64,000 nucleotides of DNA. Source: Congzhengia minquanensis. GTDB lineage: Bacteria; Bacillota; Clostridia; UBA1381; UBA9506. The notes below the pieces were generated by a model that saw nothing but the letters and a program-made list of their open reading frames with translations, made no database searches and had not been told where the DNA came from. Positions 52,606 through 62,160 of the stretch are shown here, piece by piece (the first letter of the stretch is position 1; each line of letters opens with the position of its first letter). The position numbers and the translations under genes were made by a program. The DNA is taken from assembly GCF_014384785.1 (NCBI RefSeq), contig NZ_JACRSU010000001.1:1-64000 (forward strand), read 5' to 3'.

Positions 52606-53643
52606 CTAGTTTTCCAACGCTTCTTTCACATAATCCGTCGTCAGGATCTTCTGCACGGTTCCGTCTACGTCTAATCGTTTCGTATTGTGACTGGTGTACG
52701 CCTCGTCCGCCTGCGTCTGGACTTGTCCTTCCACAAAGAACTTATCATAATTCAGGTCACGGCCATCCGGAGGCACACGGTAATAATCGCCCATATCCAC
52801 ACTTCTGGTGCACTCTTCATTTGTCATCAGCGTCTCGTATAACTTCTCGCCGTGTCTTGTCCCGATAATTCTCGTTCCTGTATCATCGAAAAGTTTCTGC
52901 ACAGCCTTAGCCAAATCTCCGATTGTGCTAGCATCTGACTTCTGCACGAATAAGTCACCCGGTTCTCCGTGCTCAAAAGCAAACAACACCAGGTCTACCG
53001 CCTCGTCCAGATTCATCAGAAACCGTGTCATATTCGGATTTGTAATGGTGATCGGATTTCCCGCCTTTATCTGGTCAATGAAGAGCGGTATAACAGAGCC
53101 GCGGCTGCACATGACATTACCGTAACGAGTACAACAGATGGTTGTCTTCCCGGCAGCCACACGAGCGTTGGCACCGATGACCTTCTCCATCATCGCCTTA
53201 CTTATCCCCATAGCGTTAATAGGATAGGCCGCTTTATCTGTAGACAAACACACTATACGTTTCACTCCTGCGTCAACGGCAGCATGAAGAACATTATCTG
53301 TTCCTTCTACGTTCGTCCAGACAGCCTCCATTGGGAAGAACTCACAGGATGGAACCTGCTTTAATGCTGCTGCATGGAAAAGAAAGTCCACGCCCTGAAC
53401 AGCATTCTGAACAGATCTCATATTGCGGACATCGCCTATGTAAAATCTGACCTTTGAAGCCATCTCTGGATGCTTCGCCTGTAGGTCATGCCGCATGTCG
53501 TCCTGTTTCTTCTCGTCACGTGAGAAAATACGGATTTCTTTGAGATCAGAGTCCAGAAAATGTTTAAGGACTGTCGAGCCGAAAGATCCCGTTCCTCCCG
53601 TGATCATTAATGTTTTGTCTTTAAAAAATTTTGATGTATTCAT
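52606..53643 (-). CDS. fnlA: UDP-GlcNAc 4,6-dehydratase/5-epimerase, FucNAc pathway
   Basis: 345 residues. The extended SDR motif MITGGTGSFGSTVLKHFL binds NAD(P). Catalytic residues lie in STDKAAYPINAMGISKAMMEKV, where the usual Tyr position is methionine, as in CapE/WbjB enzymes. TRYGNVMCSRGSVIPLFIDQI is also conserved. It starts UDP-N-acetyl-L-fucosamine synthesis from UDP-GlcNAc. AGGAG lies upstream of the ATG. The broken acyltransferase now separates it from fnlB. Confidence 0.92.
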   Translation of the reverse strand: MNTSKFFKDKTLMITGGTGSFGSTVLKHFLDSDLKEIRIFSRDEKKQDDMRHDLQAKHPEMASKVRFYIGDVRNMRSVQNAVQGVDFLFHAAALKQVPSCEFFPMEAVWTNVEGTDNVLHAAVDAGVKRIVCLSTDKAAYPINAMGISKAMMEKVIGANARVAAGKTTICCTRYGNVMCSRGSVIPLFIDQIKAGNPITITNPNMTRFLMNLDEAVDLVLFAFEHGEPGDLFVQKSDASTIGDLAKAVQKLFDDTGTRIIGTRHGEKLYETLMTNEECTRSVDMGDYYRVPPDGRDLNYDKFFVEGQVQTQADEAYTSHNTKRLDVDGTVQKILTTDYVKEALEN

Positions 53644-53725
53644 ATTTACAAACTCCTATTAAAAATCTTTAAGTATCACGATAATACTCATAAGGCCTCT
53701 TAGGCCCTGTAAATTCTTTATTATT

Positions 53726-54946
53726 TTATAAAGCCCCCTTTTCAAAACAGGCCATTGCATATCCATGTATAAAACAAAACAATGAAATGACACTTGGAAC
53801 CGCTTCACAAACAGGTTCTAAACACCAGTAAGTCATTATCGAACTAAAAATACCCAAAATAAGCAAAGCTGCTTTCCAATCTGAACCATATTTAACAATG
53901 CAAAATGCATCTTTTAAGGACAGAATGCAGTAGACGAAAAACAGAAATGCCGGAATGATGCCGGTAGTATATGCTATATTCAGCCAAGTATTATGGATAA
54001 AATCCAATGTTGAAGAAAATCGCATTGTATATTTCCCCCAAGGGTGTACAAATATTTGGCTCAATGCAGCTGTAATCTGACCTTGTCTCGTTGATAAATC
54101 CGATACTTTATTGACTGCGTTCAAGCGAATTATCCGTCTAAACAAAGGCAAGTCAGAAATCCATGTTTTTATCCCAAATAAATTCAGCGAATAAACCATA
54201 TATATAATGAATATTACCAGCAGAACATAAAACATATATTTTAGCTGTCGTTTCAAATCATAATGAAATTTAATTATTGTCACTGCAATACACAGGATCA
54301 CATTGATTATCGACGCATAAACAACTGTTCGTGTTGACCCAAAGGCGTTATATAACATTCCTACTGTCCAAAGGCAAATCAACGTTATTTTCAAGAAAGG
54401 TTTATCTTGCATTTTCAGTGCAGAAAATATATAATACGTAACCCCAGCAAGCATAATAAAAAGTGAAATCTGACCTGTCATAATCCATTCAGATTTCGTC
54501 CACACATCAACGGTAGACCGAACTTCGGATGTTACCAGTAATGTTCTATTATTAAGAAAATTCATTGCCCCGTGCAAGCCTAAACCAATAACAACAACCC
54601 AAATAGGCAGATCCCATTTTTTTAAGTCAATACGCTGCGAATAGCCAATCCAAAACATAGAAGGGAAACTAAACAATATAATTGCCTTGGAAATGTTTCT
54701 TTCTCCCATTTGGTTATAAACATATATATATATTGCAGAAAATAAAAACAAAAATGCCATACGCAATATCTCCTTGCGTGGAATTATATATTTCCCGCCT
54801 ATTAAAACTGAACACAGAACAAATAGAAGAAAAATTTTATAAAACATATTCATAAAATTTATGCTCATCAGGAAAAGCAATGTATATATTATTGTGTTAT
54901 TGTAATCAAGGTGGATTCTAAGAAACTTATCTTCAATTCTATCCAT
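53726..54946 (-). CDS. O-antigen polymerase-like membrane protein (Wzy candidate)
   Basis: 406 residues, about 10-11 hydrophobic helices. A periplasmic-type loop contains RRIIRLNAVNKVSDLSTRQG and then HPWGKYTMRFSSTLDFIHNTWLN, resembling the Wzy/O-antigen-ligase H-N-x-W-L motif. It probably joins cluster 2 repeat units. GAGG lies 10 bases before the ATG. Sequence is unrelated by eye to the polymerase of cluster 1, supporting two distinct glycans. Confidence 0.8.
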   Translation of the reverse strand: MDRIEDKFLRIHLDYNNTIIYTLLFLMSINFMNMFYKIFLLFVLCSVLIGGKYIIPRKEILRMAFLFLFSAIYIYVYNQMGERNISKAIILFSFPSMFWIGYSQRIDLKKWDLPIWVVVIGLGLHGAMNFLNNRTLLVTSEVRSTVDVWTKSEWIMTGQISLFIMLAGVTYYIFSALKMQDKPFLKITLICLWTVGMLYNAFGSTRTVVYASIINVILCIAVTIIKFHYDLKRQLKYMFYVLLVIFIIYMVYSLNLFGIKTWISDLPLFRRIIRLNAVNKVSDLSTRQGQITAALSQIFVHPWGKYTMRFSSTLDFIHNTWLNIAYTTGIIPAFLFFVYCILSLKDAFCIVKYGSDWKAALLILGIFSSIMTYWCLEPVCEAVPSVISLFCFIHGYAMACFEKGAL

Positions 54947-54958
54947 ATGGATTCAACC

Positions 54959-55912
54959 TCACCAGTAGCATCCGTTTTCAATTTTTCCAGCATGACTTGG
55001 TATTTCATCTATGCCTGGTTTCACCCAATATTCATTAAAAAATCGTCTTAGCTCTGAATTTTCCCAACGATTTCCCCGGATACCAAACAAAAGCTGCGTA
55101 GCTCCTCCCAAATGTATGGCTTGCTTTCCCATTCGTTTAACCGCAGCTGCCAGTGGAAATCCATACGCTCCGCATCCAATGATTGCAATATCGAAATTCA
55201 ACTTTTGAATATCAGTTATCATATATTTTAACGCCTCAAACCAGTTTTGGAACCGTGTATCCTTTTCTCCTGCGATTGTTTGAATCGCTTTATAGGTAAT
55301 CAATTTGCATTCAGGCCAAAACCCATCATCAAACAATTTATCTTTATTCTTAAATTGATTACTAATCGTATTTGCAAAAGGATGTACAATCAATACTTTT
55401 TTTCCAGCAAGTGCATGGGTCCAAGAAGATTCAATATCATAATACGGTTCGAAGCAATAAAGTTTTACTCCCTGCGCATTAGACGCAAATGTTTTGATAG
55501 TGAATATTTCTAACATATCATTCCACAATCCAATTACATCAAGATATTTACAATCGGATACCATCAATTGTCCAAATTGTTCTATGTATTTTTCTTCTTC
55601 CGGGAAAAAGCCCGCATTAAAGCAAAGCGTATGCATCACTTTTTTTGAATATCTGTAATCCTTATCCAGCTTTCCTTTGTACAGCTCATTAATTGCAGAG
55701 AGTTCCACAGACCCAAACCTCGCCGCCATAAATGGAGCGTCTTCGCAAATCATACGGCTAAACATTTGATTTACTTCACGAGGATAACTGATTACCCTAT
55801 TACCGTTTATATAATAGTATGGCGCATCTTTTTTCACAATTTTTTTGTATGTTTTTCTATAGAAGCTATTTAATAACCCAAGGTTATAATCTAATCTATT
55901 TATTTCCCTCAT
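54959..55912 (-). CDS. GT-D-fold-like protein, glycosyltransferase candidate
   Basis: 317 residues. APFMAARFGSVELSAINELY resembles the R-F-G-x-x-E start of the DUF1792/GT-D glycosyltransferase domain. LNFDIAIIGCGAYGFPLAAA and KRMGKQAIHLGGATQLLFGI form the C-terminal nucleotide-binding half. No membrane helix is seen. Its ATG overlaps the flippase stop by four bases (ATGA). The donor and acceptor are unknown; the enzyme call is from motif similarity. Confidence 0.7.
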   Translation of the reverse strand: MREINRLDYNLGLLNSFYRKTYKKIVKKDAPYYYINGNRVISYPREVNQMFSRMICEDAPFMAARFGSVELSAINELYKGKLDKDYRYSKKVMHTLCFNAGFFPEEEKYIEQFGQLMVSDCKYLDVIGLWNDMLEIFTIKTFASNAQGVKLYCFEPYYDIESSWTHALAGKKVLIVHPFANTISNQFKNKDKLFDDGFWPECKLITYKAIQTIAGEKDTRFQNWFEALKYMITDIQKLNFDIAIIGCGAYGFPLAAAVKRMGKQAIHLGGATQLLFGIRGNRWENSELRRFFNEYWVKPGIDEIPSHAGKIENGCYW

Positions 55913-57447
55913 CGTAACGAAAATCTCCTTTTAATAATACTAGCAAAAAATTGATGCCAGAGTTCCTTGAATTTCGTAGTTCTAAAATATAACAACACAA
56001 AGAAAAGATTACTAACAGTAACACATATTATTAATTGCAAAATAAATGTAAGCAATCCGTTCACTTCTATTAAATTGCAAATTGCACAGCACAAAATTCC
56101 GCCTGCAATAGTACTTGCAAGATATTTGGTGTAAACAATAAAAAATTTATAAGGCTTTTCATCGAGAACATGCTTATAAACAATTTCTGCTTCAACCCAA
56201 AATGTTGTCGTCAGTGCCGAAATAGTCGTACCTATGATCACTCCGATAAATCCAGTGAATTTTAATAGAATCAAAGACGCAACTAAATTCACTGCCGCCT
56301 CAGCAATAGGCCTAAAACGATCATTCCAAAATAATCCTGCCGAGGATTTAAAAGCGGAGATGACCTGGCGCATCCCAGTGATATAAAAATTTAGCACAAT
56401 AAAAAATACAATCGGTAATCCCAGCAAATAGCTTTCATCAATCCACACCTTGCCTATAAAGCTATTTAAGAGCACAAACAGGCAAATACTACTAAAACCA
56501 TACATCCAAAAATTAACAAACAACAATTTATCAAATGTTTTTTTTAAGTGATTCGTATTTTCCGTGTTAATTAAATTTCCAATACTAGCTGTAAGCGGGC
56601 TAAAAATATATGCCAATAATGTCTGCGGAATTCCTAAAATCGTCACGTAATTTGAATATATACCGACCCATCCGATTCCAACAAAAGCTGAAAGCAGCAG
56701 GTTATCCGTCCCTGATACGCACACTCCCCCTAATTTGTGCATAACTAACGCCATCGTTTGTTTGAATATCTCGTGTTTATCTTTCTCCGGGAGCTTCTGT
56801 GCCTTTTCATTTATAAAAGGGTACATCTTAGTAGCCACTTTTGATATACGAATATTCGCTATTAAATTGGCATTTATCTGCACGAGCAGATAAATAACAA
56901 AATCCTTCCATAGAAGAAGTACAATTATTTGAACTATATTTTGCAATATCAGAAATAGGTATCGATTAATTGTGTCGATATATCCTTTTTGATCTGTGTT
57001 AATAATTAATTTCTTATATGAAAAGAAATATGTTGACGCCGTATTAAACAGATACAGAAAATATATGAATTTTATATGTTCTATACCTTCACCGCCAGAA
57101 ATCAAATACTGCAAAAATGGTATTAATACAAGCCCTGCCCCAAAAACCACCGTTCCTATGATCCAATATGCTTTTTTATAAAATTGCATATACATCTTAA
57201 TTCGCTCATAATCCTTGTCTGCAACCGGTTTGTACATTTTATAGACGATTGCGTCGCCAATACCCAATTCAGCTAAGGACATGATTGTAAGGATGTTGCT
57301 AAAAAGGCCGCTTACTCCCAGATACTCTTTGCCTAACGCATATATAAAAATTGTCCTGCATATAAAGTTGAGTACAATATTAAATATCTGTCCCACTACC
57401 GCAGTACTAACATTTCGCATTGCATTTTCGGTTCGCGTATTTTTCAT
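55909..57447 (-). CDS. Wzx-type flippase of cluster 2
   Basis: 512 residues with about 12-14 transmembrane helices of the polysaccharide-transporter family (RTIFIYALGKEYLGVSGLFSNIL; GIGDAIVYKMYKPVADKD). It exports lipid-linked repeat units. It overlaps both neighbours by four bases (ATGA), so the trio is translationally coupled. It differs strongly from the cluster 1 flippase. Confidence 0.9.
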   Translation of the reverse strand: MKNTRTENAMRNVSTAVVGQIFNIVLNFICRTIFIYALGKEYLGVSGLFSNILTIMSLAELGIGDAIVYKMYKPVADKDYERIKMYMQFYKKAYWIIGTVVFGAGLVLIPFLQYLISGGEGIEHIKFIYFLYLFNTASTYFFSYKKLIINTDQKGYIDTINRYLFLILQNIVQIIVLLLWKDFVIYLLVQINANLIANIRISKVATKMYPFINEKAQKLPEKDKHEIFKQTMALVMHKLGGVCVSGTDNLLLSAFVGIGWVGIYSNYVTILGIPQTLLAYIFSPLTASIGNLINTENTNHLKKTFDKLLFVNFWMYGFSSICLFVLLNSFIGKVWIDESYLLGLPIVFFIVLNFYITGMRQVISAFKSSAGLFWNDRFRPIAEAAVNLVASLILLKFTGFIGVIIGTTISALTTTFWVEAEIVYKHVLDEKPYKFFIVYTKYLASTIAGGILCCAICNLIEVNGLLTFILQLIICVTVSNLFFVLLYFRTTKFKELWHQFFASIIKRRFSLR

Positions 57448-58433
57448 CTAATTGGTCTCCTTAATTTATAAAGAATCCTATGCTTGACACTGATTATTAC
57501 CGGAAAATACAAAATCAGAAAAGCATCACATTTTCTTTGTGTGCTCACAGATTTACATTTTAAGATGCGTTTCTTTTGCTGCTCAAGGCATTCTCTTATC
57601 TCCTTCTCCCAAGTCCTAATTTTTGGAGTACGTTTAAAATGCTGCAAATGAATGTACATTCCAACAGCAATGCCTATCAGTCTTTCATATGCCTTAGTCA
57701 AGAATTCCGAATAGTTTTTTTCAACAAATTTATATCTATCCCTAAAGGCTGAAAAGAGATCGTACCCCCACTTCGCATTTTGTGTATAAGAAGTAGAATC
57801 CTCCCGGATAAAGTAATGATACTTTCCAGCTGACTTAACCACTACTTTGTCAGCATTTGCAAATACCTCGTGCATGATTGCTATATCTTCATATACTCGT
57901 CCTTTCGGAAACAATATTCCATCCCATAAATTTCTATGAAACAATTTGTTGCATGGCTGGCTTCCAATAAGCTCATCATTTAAAAGTTCCTTCATTGCTT
58001 GCCTATTATTAAGTATTATTGTTTCTGCCTCTTCCTGTTCTCCGATGATTTCACCTTTTTCTGAAAATTTCTTAAATGAACAGGCAGCTATGTCGCAATT
58101 GTTTTCAGTCAGGGTTTTTAAGAGAAACTCATACATATCTTTGTCTACAAAGTCATCGCTATCACAAAAACCTATATAAGTACCTTTTGCAATAGCCAGA
58201 CCTGCGTTTCTTGCGCTGGCCAGACCTGCGTTTCTTTGATGTAATACGATAACTCTGGAATCTTTTCTTGCAAATTCATCACAGAATTCTCCGCATCGAT
58301 CTGGAGAACCGTCATCAATCAGGATAATCTCTATATTTTCATAGGTTTGTTCCAGCAAGCTTTCTACGCATTTACAAATGTATTTTTCCACGCGGTATAC
58401 CGGGACTATAATCGAAATAAGTGGTCTTTTCAT
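57444..58433 (-). CDS. glycosyltransferase family 2
   Basis: 329 residues. The GT-A start PLISIIVPVYRVEKYICKCVESLLEQTYEN is followed by EIILIDDGSPDRCGEFCDE and the metal-binding D-S-D-D in IGFCDSDDFVDKDMYEFL. It is an inverting transferase using a UDP-sugar. AAAAGGGGATCAAC precedes the ATG. A 24-base in-frame duplication encodes AGLASARNAGLA; see the repeat entry. Co-transcribed with wzx. Confidence 0.92.
   Translation of the reverse strand: MKRPLISIIVPVYRVEKYICKCVESLLEQTYENIEIILIDDGSPDRCGEFCDEFARKDSRVIVLHQRNAGLASARNAGLAIAKGTYIGFCDSDDFVDKDMYEFLLKTLTENNCDIAACSFKKFSEKGEIIGEQEEAETIILNNRQAMKELLNDELIGSQPCNKLFHRNLWDGILFPKGRVYEDIAIMHEVFANADKVVVKSAGKYHYFIREDSTSYTQNAKWGYDLFSAFRDRYKFVEKNYSEFLTKAYERLIGIAVGMYIHLQHFKRTPKIRTWEKEIRECLEQQKKRILKCKSVSTQRKCDAFLILYFPVIISVKHRILYKLRRPIR
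58195..58236. repeat. 18-bp direct repeat, 24-bp period, inside the GT2 gene
   Basis: GCCAGACCTGCGTTTCTT occurs at 58195-58212 and again at 58219-58236. The period is a multiple of three, so slippage would add or remove eight residues in frame. Confidence 0.85.
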
Positions 58434-58445
58434 GTTGATCCCCTT

Positions 58446-59237
58446 TTATATCAGCGAACGAATATGGCTGATTTTTTTTATACACCATCTCAGGTCACGT
58501 TTTGGCTTTCCTTTAAGCTTAATGGTTTCATAATAGTTTCGTATACATTCCCGACCGGACAAATCAAATTTAATTCCCAACTTATTCTCCAGTCTTTCGA
58601 CCTCATCTAAATTCCATTTCCCGCCAATTATTGGTTTACCCCAATTGTATGTAAAAACATAATTCTCTTCCGAGGCCCATGCATAAACTTTTTCTTTATA
58701 TCTTCTGCTTCTAAAACTGCCGTATTTTTCAAATTCCCACGGACTTTCAAATCTCCGAAGCAGTTTTAGAAAATAACTTTTATTCCAAAGCGCCGCCTGG
58801 CAATTGATCCTGTATTTATCTCCTGGCATTTGTTCTTCCCATTCTGGATAGTTTTTGCATCTTCCATATGTTCCTTTTCCACAAGTAAATTGAACCACGC
58901 CAATCGAATAATCCTGCTCCATACGTAGTACACACTTTTCGAGCTCGTCTGCATCAACCTGTTCTTCAAATATAAAATCATCCAAAATCGTTATAATAAA
59001 CTCGGAATCAATTCGTTTTAATGCATCTTCTAATCTGCCAGACCATGCTGCCTCACGGACATCGGTACGAATATTTAACGGATTAATATCCAGACCATCA
59101 CAAGAATAAGATTTTGTTTCCGTATTCAAATATACTTTATATTCACATTTCGGCCAAAACCGTTGAAATTCTTTGAAAAAAACAGGCCATATTTTTTCAT
59201 ATTTATCGCATGTATTAATCAGTATTGATACGCTCAT
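58446..59237 (-). CDS. glycosyltransferase-like protein (GT-A type)
   Basis: 263 residues. VSILINTCDKYEKIWPVFFKEF and FIITILDDFIFEEQVD give the opening strand and D-D of a GT-A-like enzyme, followed by a W/Y-rich C-terminal half. It resembles a group of capsule-cluster transferases without an assigned sugar. The ATG at 59237 is preferred since GAGGATGATTTCC precedes it. It overlaps the upstream gene end by 23 bases. Confidence 0.72.
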   Translation of the reverse strand: MSVSILINTCDKYEKIWPVFFKEFQRFWPKCEYKVYLNTETKSYSCDGLDINPLNIRTDVREAAWSGRLEDALKRIDSEFIITILDDFIFEEQVDADELEKCVLRMEQDYSIGVVQFTCGKGTYGRCKNYPEWEEQMPGDKYRINCQAALWNKSYFLKLLRRFESPWEFEKYGSFRSRRYKEKVYAWASEENYVFTYNWGKPIIGGKWNLDEVERLENKLGIKFDLSGRECIRNYYETIKLKGKPKRDLRWCIKKISHIRSLI

Positions 59238-60417
59238 GGAAATCATCCTCTTCTACTTCTTCGATGTATTCTTCTTCGATTATATTAGCTTTGCTCATTG
59301 GTCCTTCCGCAAAGAAAAATTGTTCCTTCATGTTATTCATTTGTGATAGTGTGAACAAAAAGCGCTGTGCTACATACCCCGGATTCCATAAATCTGTGAT
59401 TGTATCTCTGGCTTCCCATGCCATTGATGTTCTAATGTCAGGATTCTCTATCAAAAACCGCACCGCAGATAACAACTCATCATAGCAACCATCTCGATAA
59501 CATACTCCATTTTTCCACTGCTTAATAAGGTATGGAACCGCTCCTATCATATGGTTTGCAATCGGAACACAACCGCTGTTCATCGCCTCATTTAAAACGG
59601 CTCCCCATCCCTCTTGCCTGTCGCTGGTCATTAAAAAAAAGTCCGATTGCTTCATATACGTACGCACTTCCTCAGGAGACATACTACCCGTAAATTCAAT
59701 ATCAGAGTAAGCCGCGGATTTATCTGCCATTTTTTTAATCGAATCAAATAGAGGACCGGATCCAATCATGGTCAAACTCACGTTCTTGTAGCCGATTTTC
59801 TTCAAATCCGCCATAACATTAACCGCAAGTTCAGGATGTTTCCAATCAATAAATCTTCCGACCCATAGTAATTTTACCTGTCCGTCTGTTCGTTTTTGAA
59901 AATTTTCCATATCTACTTCCGGAAAATATCCCCATTTATACATTTTATTTCTATACAAATGAAAACAGCTAAAATCTAAGGCTGTAAAGGCACTTGCGCA
60001 TAACACATATACGTTTTTGTTAGAAAAGAAACGATGTTTACTCCAAATTGCAAGCTTTCTTTTGAAAGATACATCTTCAAAGCTATGTTTCTTGAAGATT
60101 CTTTCCATATAAAAGAACGTTAATTTATTGTCTCTGATCCTCCTTTTTACGAGATCAATCGGAACCGATCCATATGCGAAAATCACAACGTCACTCTCGT
60201 AAAGGATTTCTTTACACCTCTCCGCTTCTCCGAATAAATATGCTAATCTACAAAATGAATATTTATTGTTCATATTCTGATATCCTAATTCACGTCTCTC
60301 CTCCGGCAGCATTTCTGTGGCAATAAAGACAAAATCTTCTCCTAATTCACCAAAAAAGGCTTTACATAACGGAAGCTGATGATGATTCAAAAAATTGGAA
60401 ACAATGGCTAATTTCAT
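59215..60417 (-). CDS. glycosyltransferase family 4 (GT-B)
   Basis: 400 residues. KLAIVSNFLNHHQLPLCKAF opens the acceptor domain. VKLLWVGRFIDWKHPELAVNVM and TSDRQEGWGAVLNEAMNSGCVPIAN mark the donor domain. The C-terminus carries an acidic extension (IIEEEYIEEVEEDD) not typical of the family. It overlaps the upstream half-gene by four bases, so the two are coupled. Confidence 0.88.
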   Translation of the reverse strand: MKLAIVSNFLNHHQLPLCKAFFGELGEDFVFIATEMLPEERRELGYQNMNNKYSFCRLAYLFGEAERCKEILYESDVVIFAYGSVPIDLVKRRIRDNKLTFFYMERIFKKHSFEDVSFKRKLAIWSKHRFFSNKNVYVLCASAFTALDFSCFHLYRNKMYKWGYFPEVDMENFQKRTDGQVKLLWVGRFIDWKHPELAVNVMADLKKIGYKNVSLTMIGSGPLFDSIKKMADKSAAYSDIEFTGSMSPEEVRTYMKQSDFFLMTSDRQEGWGAVLNEAMNSGCVPIANHMIGAVPYLIKQWKNGVCYRDGCYDELLSAVRFLIENPDIRTSMAWEARDTITDLWNPGYVAQRFLFTLSQMNNMKEQFFFAEGPMSKANIIEEEYIEEVEEDDFHERINTD

Positions 60418-60941
60418 CTTTTCTGCTCCTCGGATTCAATAATACTCTGGTAAAGGCCTATGTATTGTTTATATTTAATATCTTTATTAAATGCTGCAGC
60501 ATGTGCAACACAGCCCTCTTTACAAAAAGGCTTTTCATTACATATACGGATAATTTCCAATTTTAATGCTTCAACATCATCGCAACTAACGACACCTCCG
60601 CATGTTGGATCAACTTCTTCCGGGCTCCCCCCGGTATCAAATGTGACAACGGGCGTACCGCAGGCAATTGCCTCCATGTTTACTGTCGGATAATTATCTT
60701 CTCTGGACGGATTAACAAACACATCCGCTGCTGTGTAAATCTCTGCTAATTCTTTTTTGTTTTGTGTTCTGTGTATAGATACAATATTATCAGGAAGTAA
60801 TTTATCAATTTGTTCGTCTGTTCCGACCAAAACGATTTGATATTCATTCCCCAGCATTTTTGCTAATTCAATAAATACATCCAGACCCTTTCGTTTACCC
60901 CAACCGAAAGCCACACCCAAAACCATATACTTTTTCATCAT
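60414..60941 (-). CDS. lone C-terminal half of a GT4 glycosyltransferase
   Basis: 175 residues that consist only of a GT-B donor domain: KKYMVLGVAFGWGKRKGLDVFIEL, LVGTDEQIDKLLPDNIVSIHR, then NPSREDNYPTVNMEAIACGTPVVTF. It starts exactly at the domain boundary, with its own ATG and a GAGAGG site. No N-terminal acceptor domain is attached. A related but broken copy of the same half, joined to a real N-terminal half, lies directly upstream. It may work as a separate chain or be a leftover. Confidence 0.75.
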   Translation of the reverse strand: MMKKYMVLGVAFGWGKRKGLDVFIELAKMLGNEYQIVLVGTDEQIDKLLPDNIVSIHRTQNKKELAEIYTAADVFVNPSREDNYPTVNMEAIACGTPVVTFDTGGSPEEVDPTCGGVVSCDDVEALKLEIIRICNEKPFCKEGCVAHAAAFNKDIKYKQYIGLYQSIIESEEQKR

Positions 60942-60956
60942 AACCTCTCATATAAT

Positions 60957-62146
60957 CTAAATATATTCTTTCATCTTATCAGTATCTGCGAATTCTTTCG
61001 CACGTTTCAAACAGCCTTCCAAGCAAACCGCTTTTTTCTCACAAATATTCCTAACAGCCGATATCAACCCTATAATATCTTCCTTCTCTGCAAAAATGCC
61101 GCTACTCGCATCAAGACACTCCGGGCATCCTCCAGTTTTGAATGTTTACAACAGGCGTTCCACATAAAAGGCTCTCTATGCTTACCATACCAAACATCTC
61201 TTCTCCCGTCGGATTGAGGAAAACATCTGCCACTGAATAAATCTCAGCCAATTGCTTTTGATTAGATGTTCTATGAATCGAAATAATATTAGCCGGCAAT
61301 TTTATCAACAGCTGCATTTGTTCCAACTAGCATAATTTTATAGTTATTAGACAAGCATACCTCAAAGCTTAATAAACACATCCAGTCCCTTTAATTTACT
61401 CCATCCAATCACTACTCCTAAGAGAAGATACTCCCCCCCCCCCCAGATTTTGGAGTAATGCCATGTGTCTCACGGAAATCACTCTCAGTCGGCTTGAATA
61501 CATTCAAATCAATTCCATTATTAATTACTTTCACAGGATAATCGGACAGGAATGATTGTTTCACTAAATCTGCCAGCCATTGTGAAGGCGTTACAATCGT
61601 CATGTTCTCTATTCCTGTAAACCATTTTTTCTTCAATCGATACATCAGTTTGGTTTGATCAACATATGCCTGCGGATATAATCTATATTGCTCACAATCA
61701 TAACATCCTGTTTTCCATTTATTACACTTTACCATGGTAAAGTGTGGACATTGCCCGGTAAACGACCAGCAATCGTGCAGTGTCCATACCGTGCGGATGT
61801 TATGTTTCTTGATATAATGAAACAGCATAGGAAGATTTATGTACCAAAAGTGCAGGTTGTGCAAATGTATGATGTCTGGATTTATCTTCGTGATTTCTTT
61901 TAATAATTTGTATGTCCCAAGAAGCGAAAAACAACCATTTAAGCCTGTTATTTGGGATAATACAACATGTACAGCATTCTCCAAATAACTTCCAAATGGA
62001 ATGGCAATAGCTTCAGCTTTATTGTCTTTCCATTTCCTGCAGTAACACTGTGCCATATTCCCTGTCAGATTTGCATAATGCGTTATATCTTTCATAATGT
62101 GTCCAGTACTTCCATACGGAACGGAATTAATAGAAACAATTTTCAT
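60957..62146 (-). pseudogene. GT4 glycosyltransferase with poly-G tract and frameshifts
   Basis: The ATG at 62146 opens a good acceptor half: KIVSINSVPYGSTGHIMKDI, DIIHLHNLHFWYINLP and TVWTLHDCWSFTGQCPHF, as in WcaC-like enzymes. At a run of 12 G the frame reaches a stop. The donor half continues in other frames: EYLLLGVVIGWSKLKGLDVF, YKIMLVGTNAAVDK, LPANIISIHRTSNQKQLAEI, and TGGCPECLDASSG to a stop at 60957. At least three further shifts make it a pseudogene, not a simple phase-variable gene. Confidence 0.8.
61433..61444. repeat. 12-base C/G homopolymer inside the GT4 gene
   Basis: Twelve consecutive C on the plus strand (G in the coding direction) between the two halves of the transferase. 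A length of 10 or 13 would join the halves locally. Confidence 0.85.
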
Positions 62147-62160
62147 TGATAATGTCTCCT

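Noticed and set aside
61433..61444. Simple on/off phase variation of the GT4 gene by the G tract
   Set aside because: Changing tract length would join only about 20 codons before the next frameshift, so the tract alone cannot restore the protein. The run may also be an assembly artefact.
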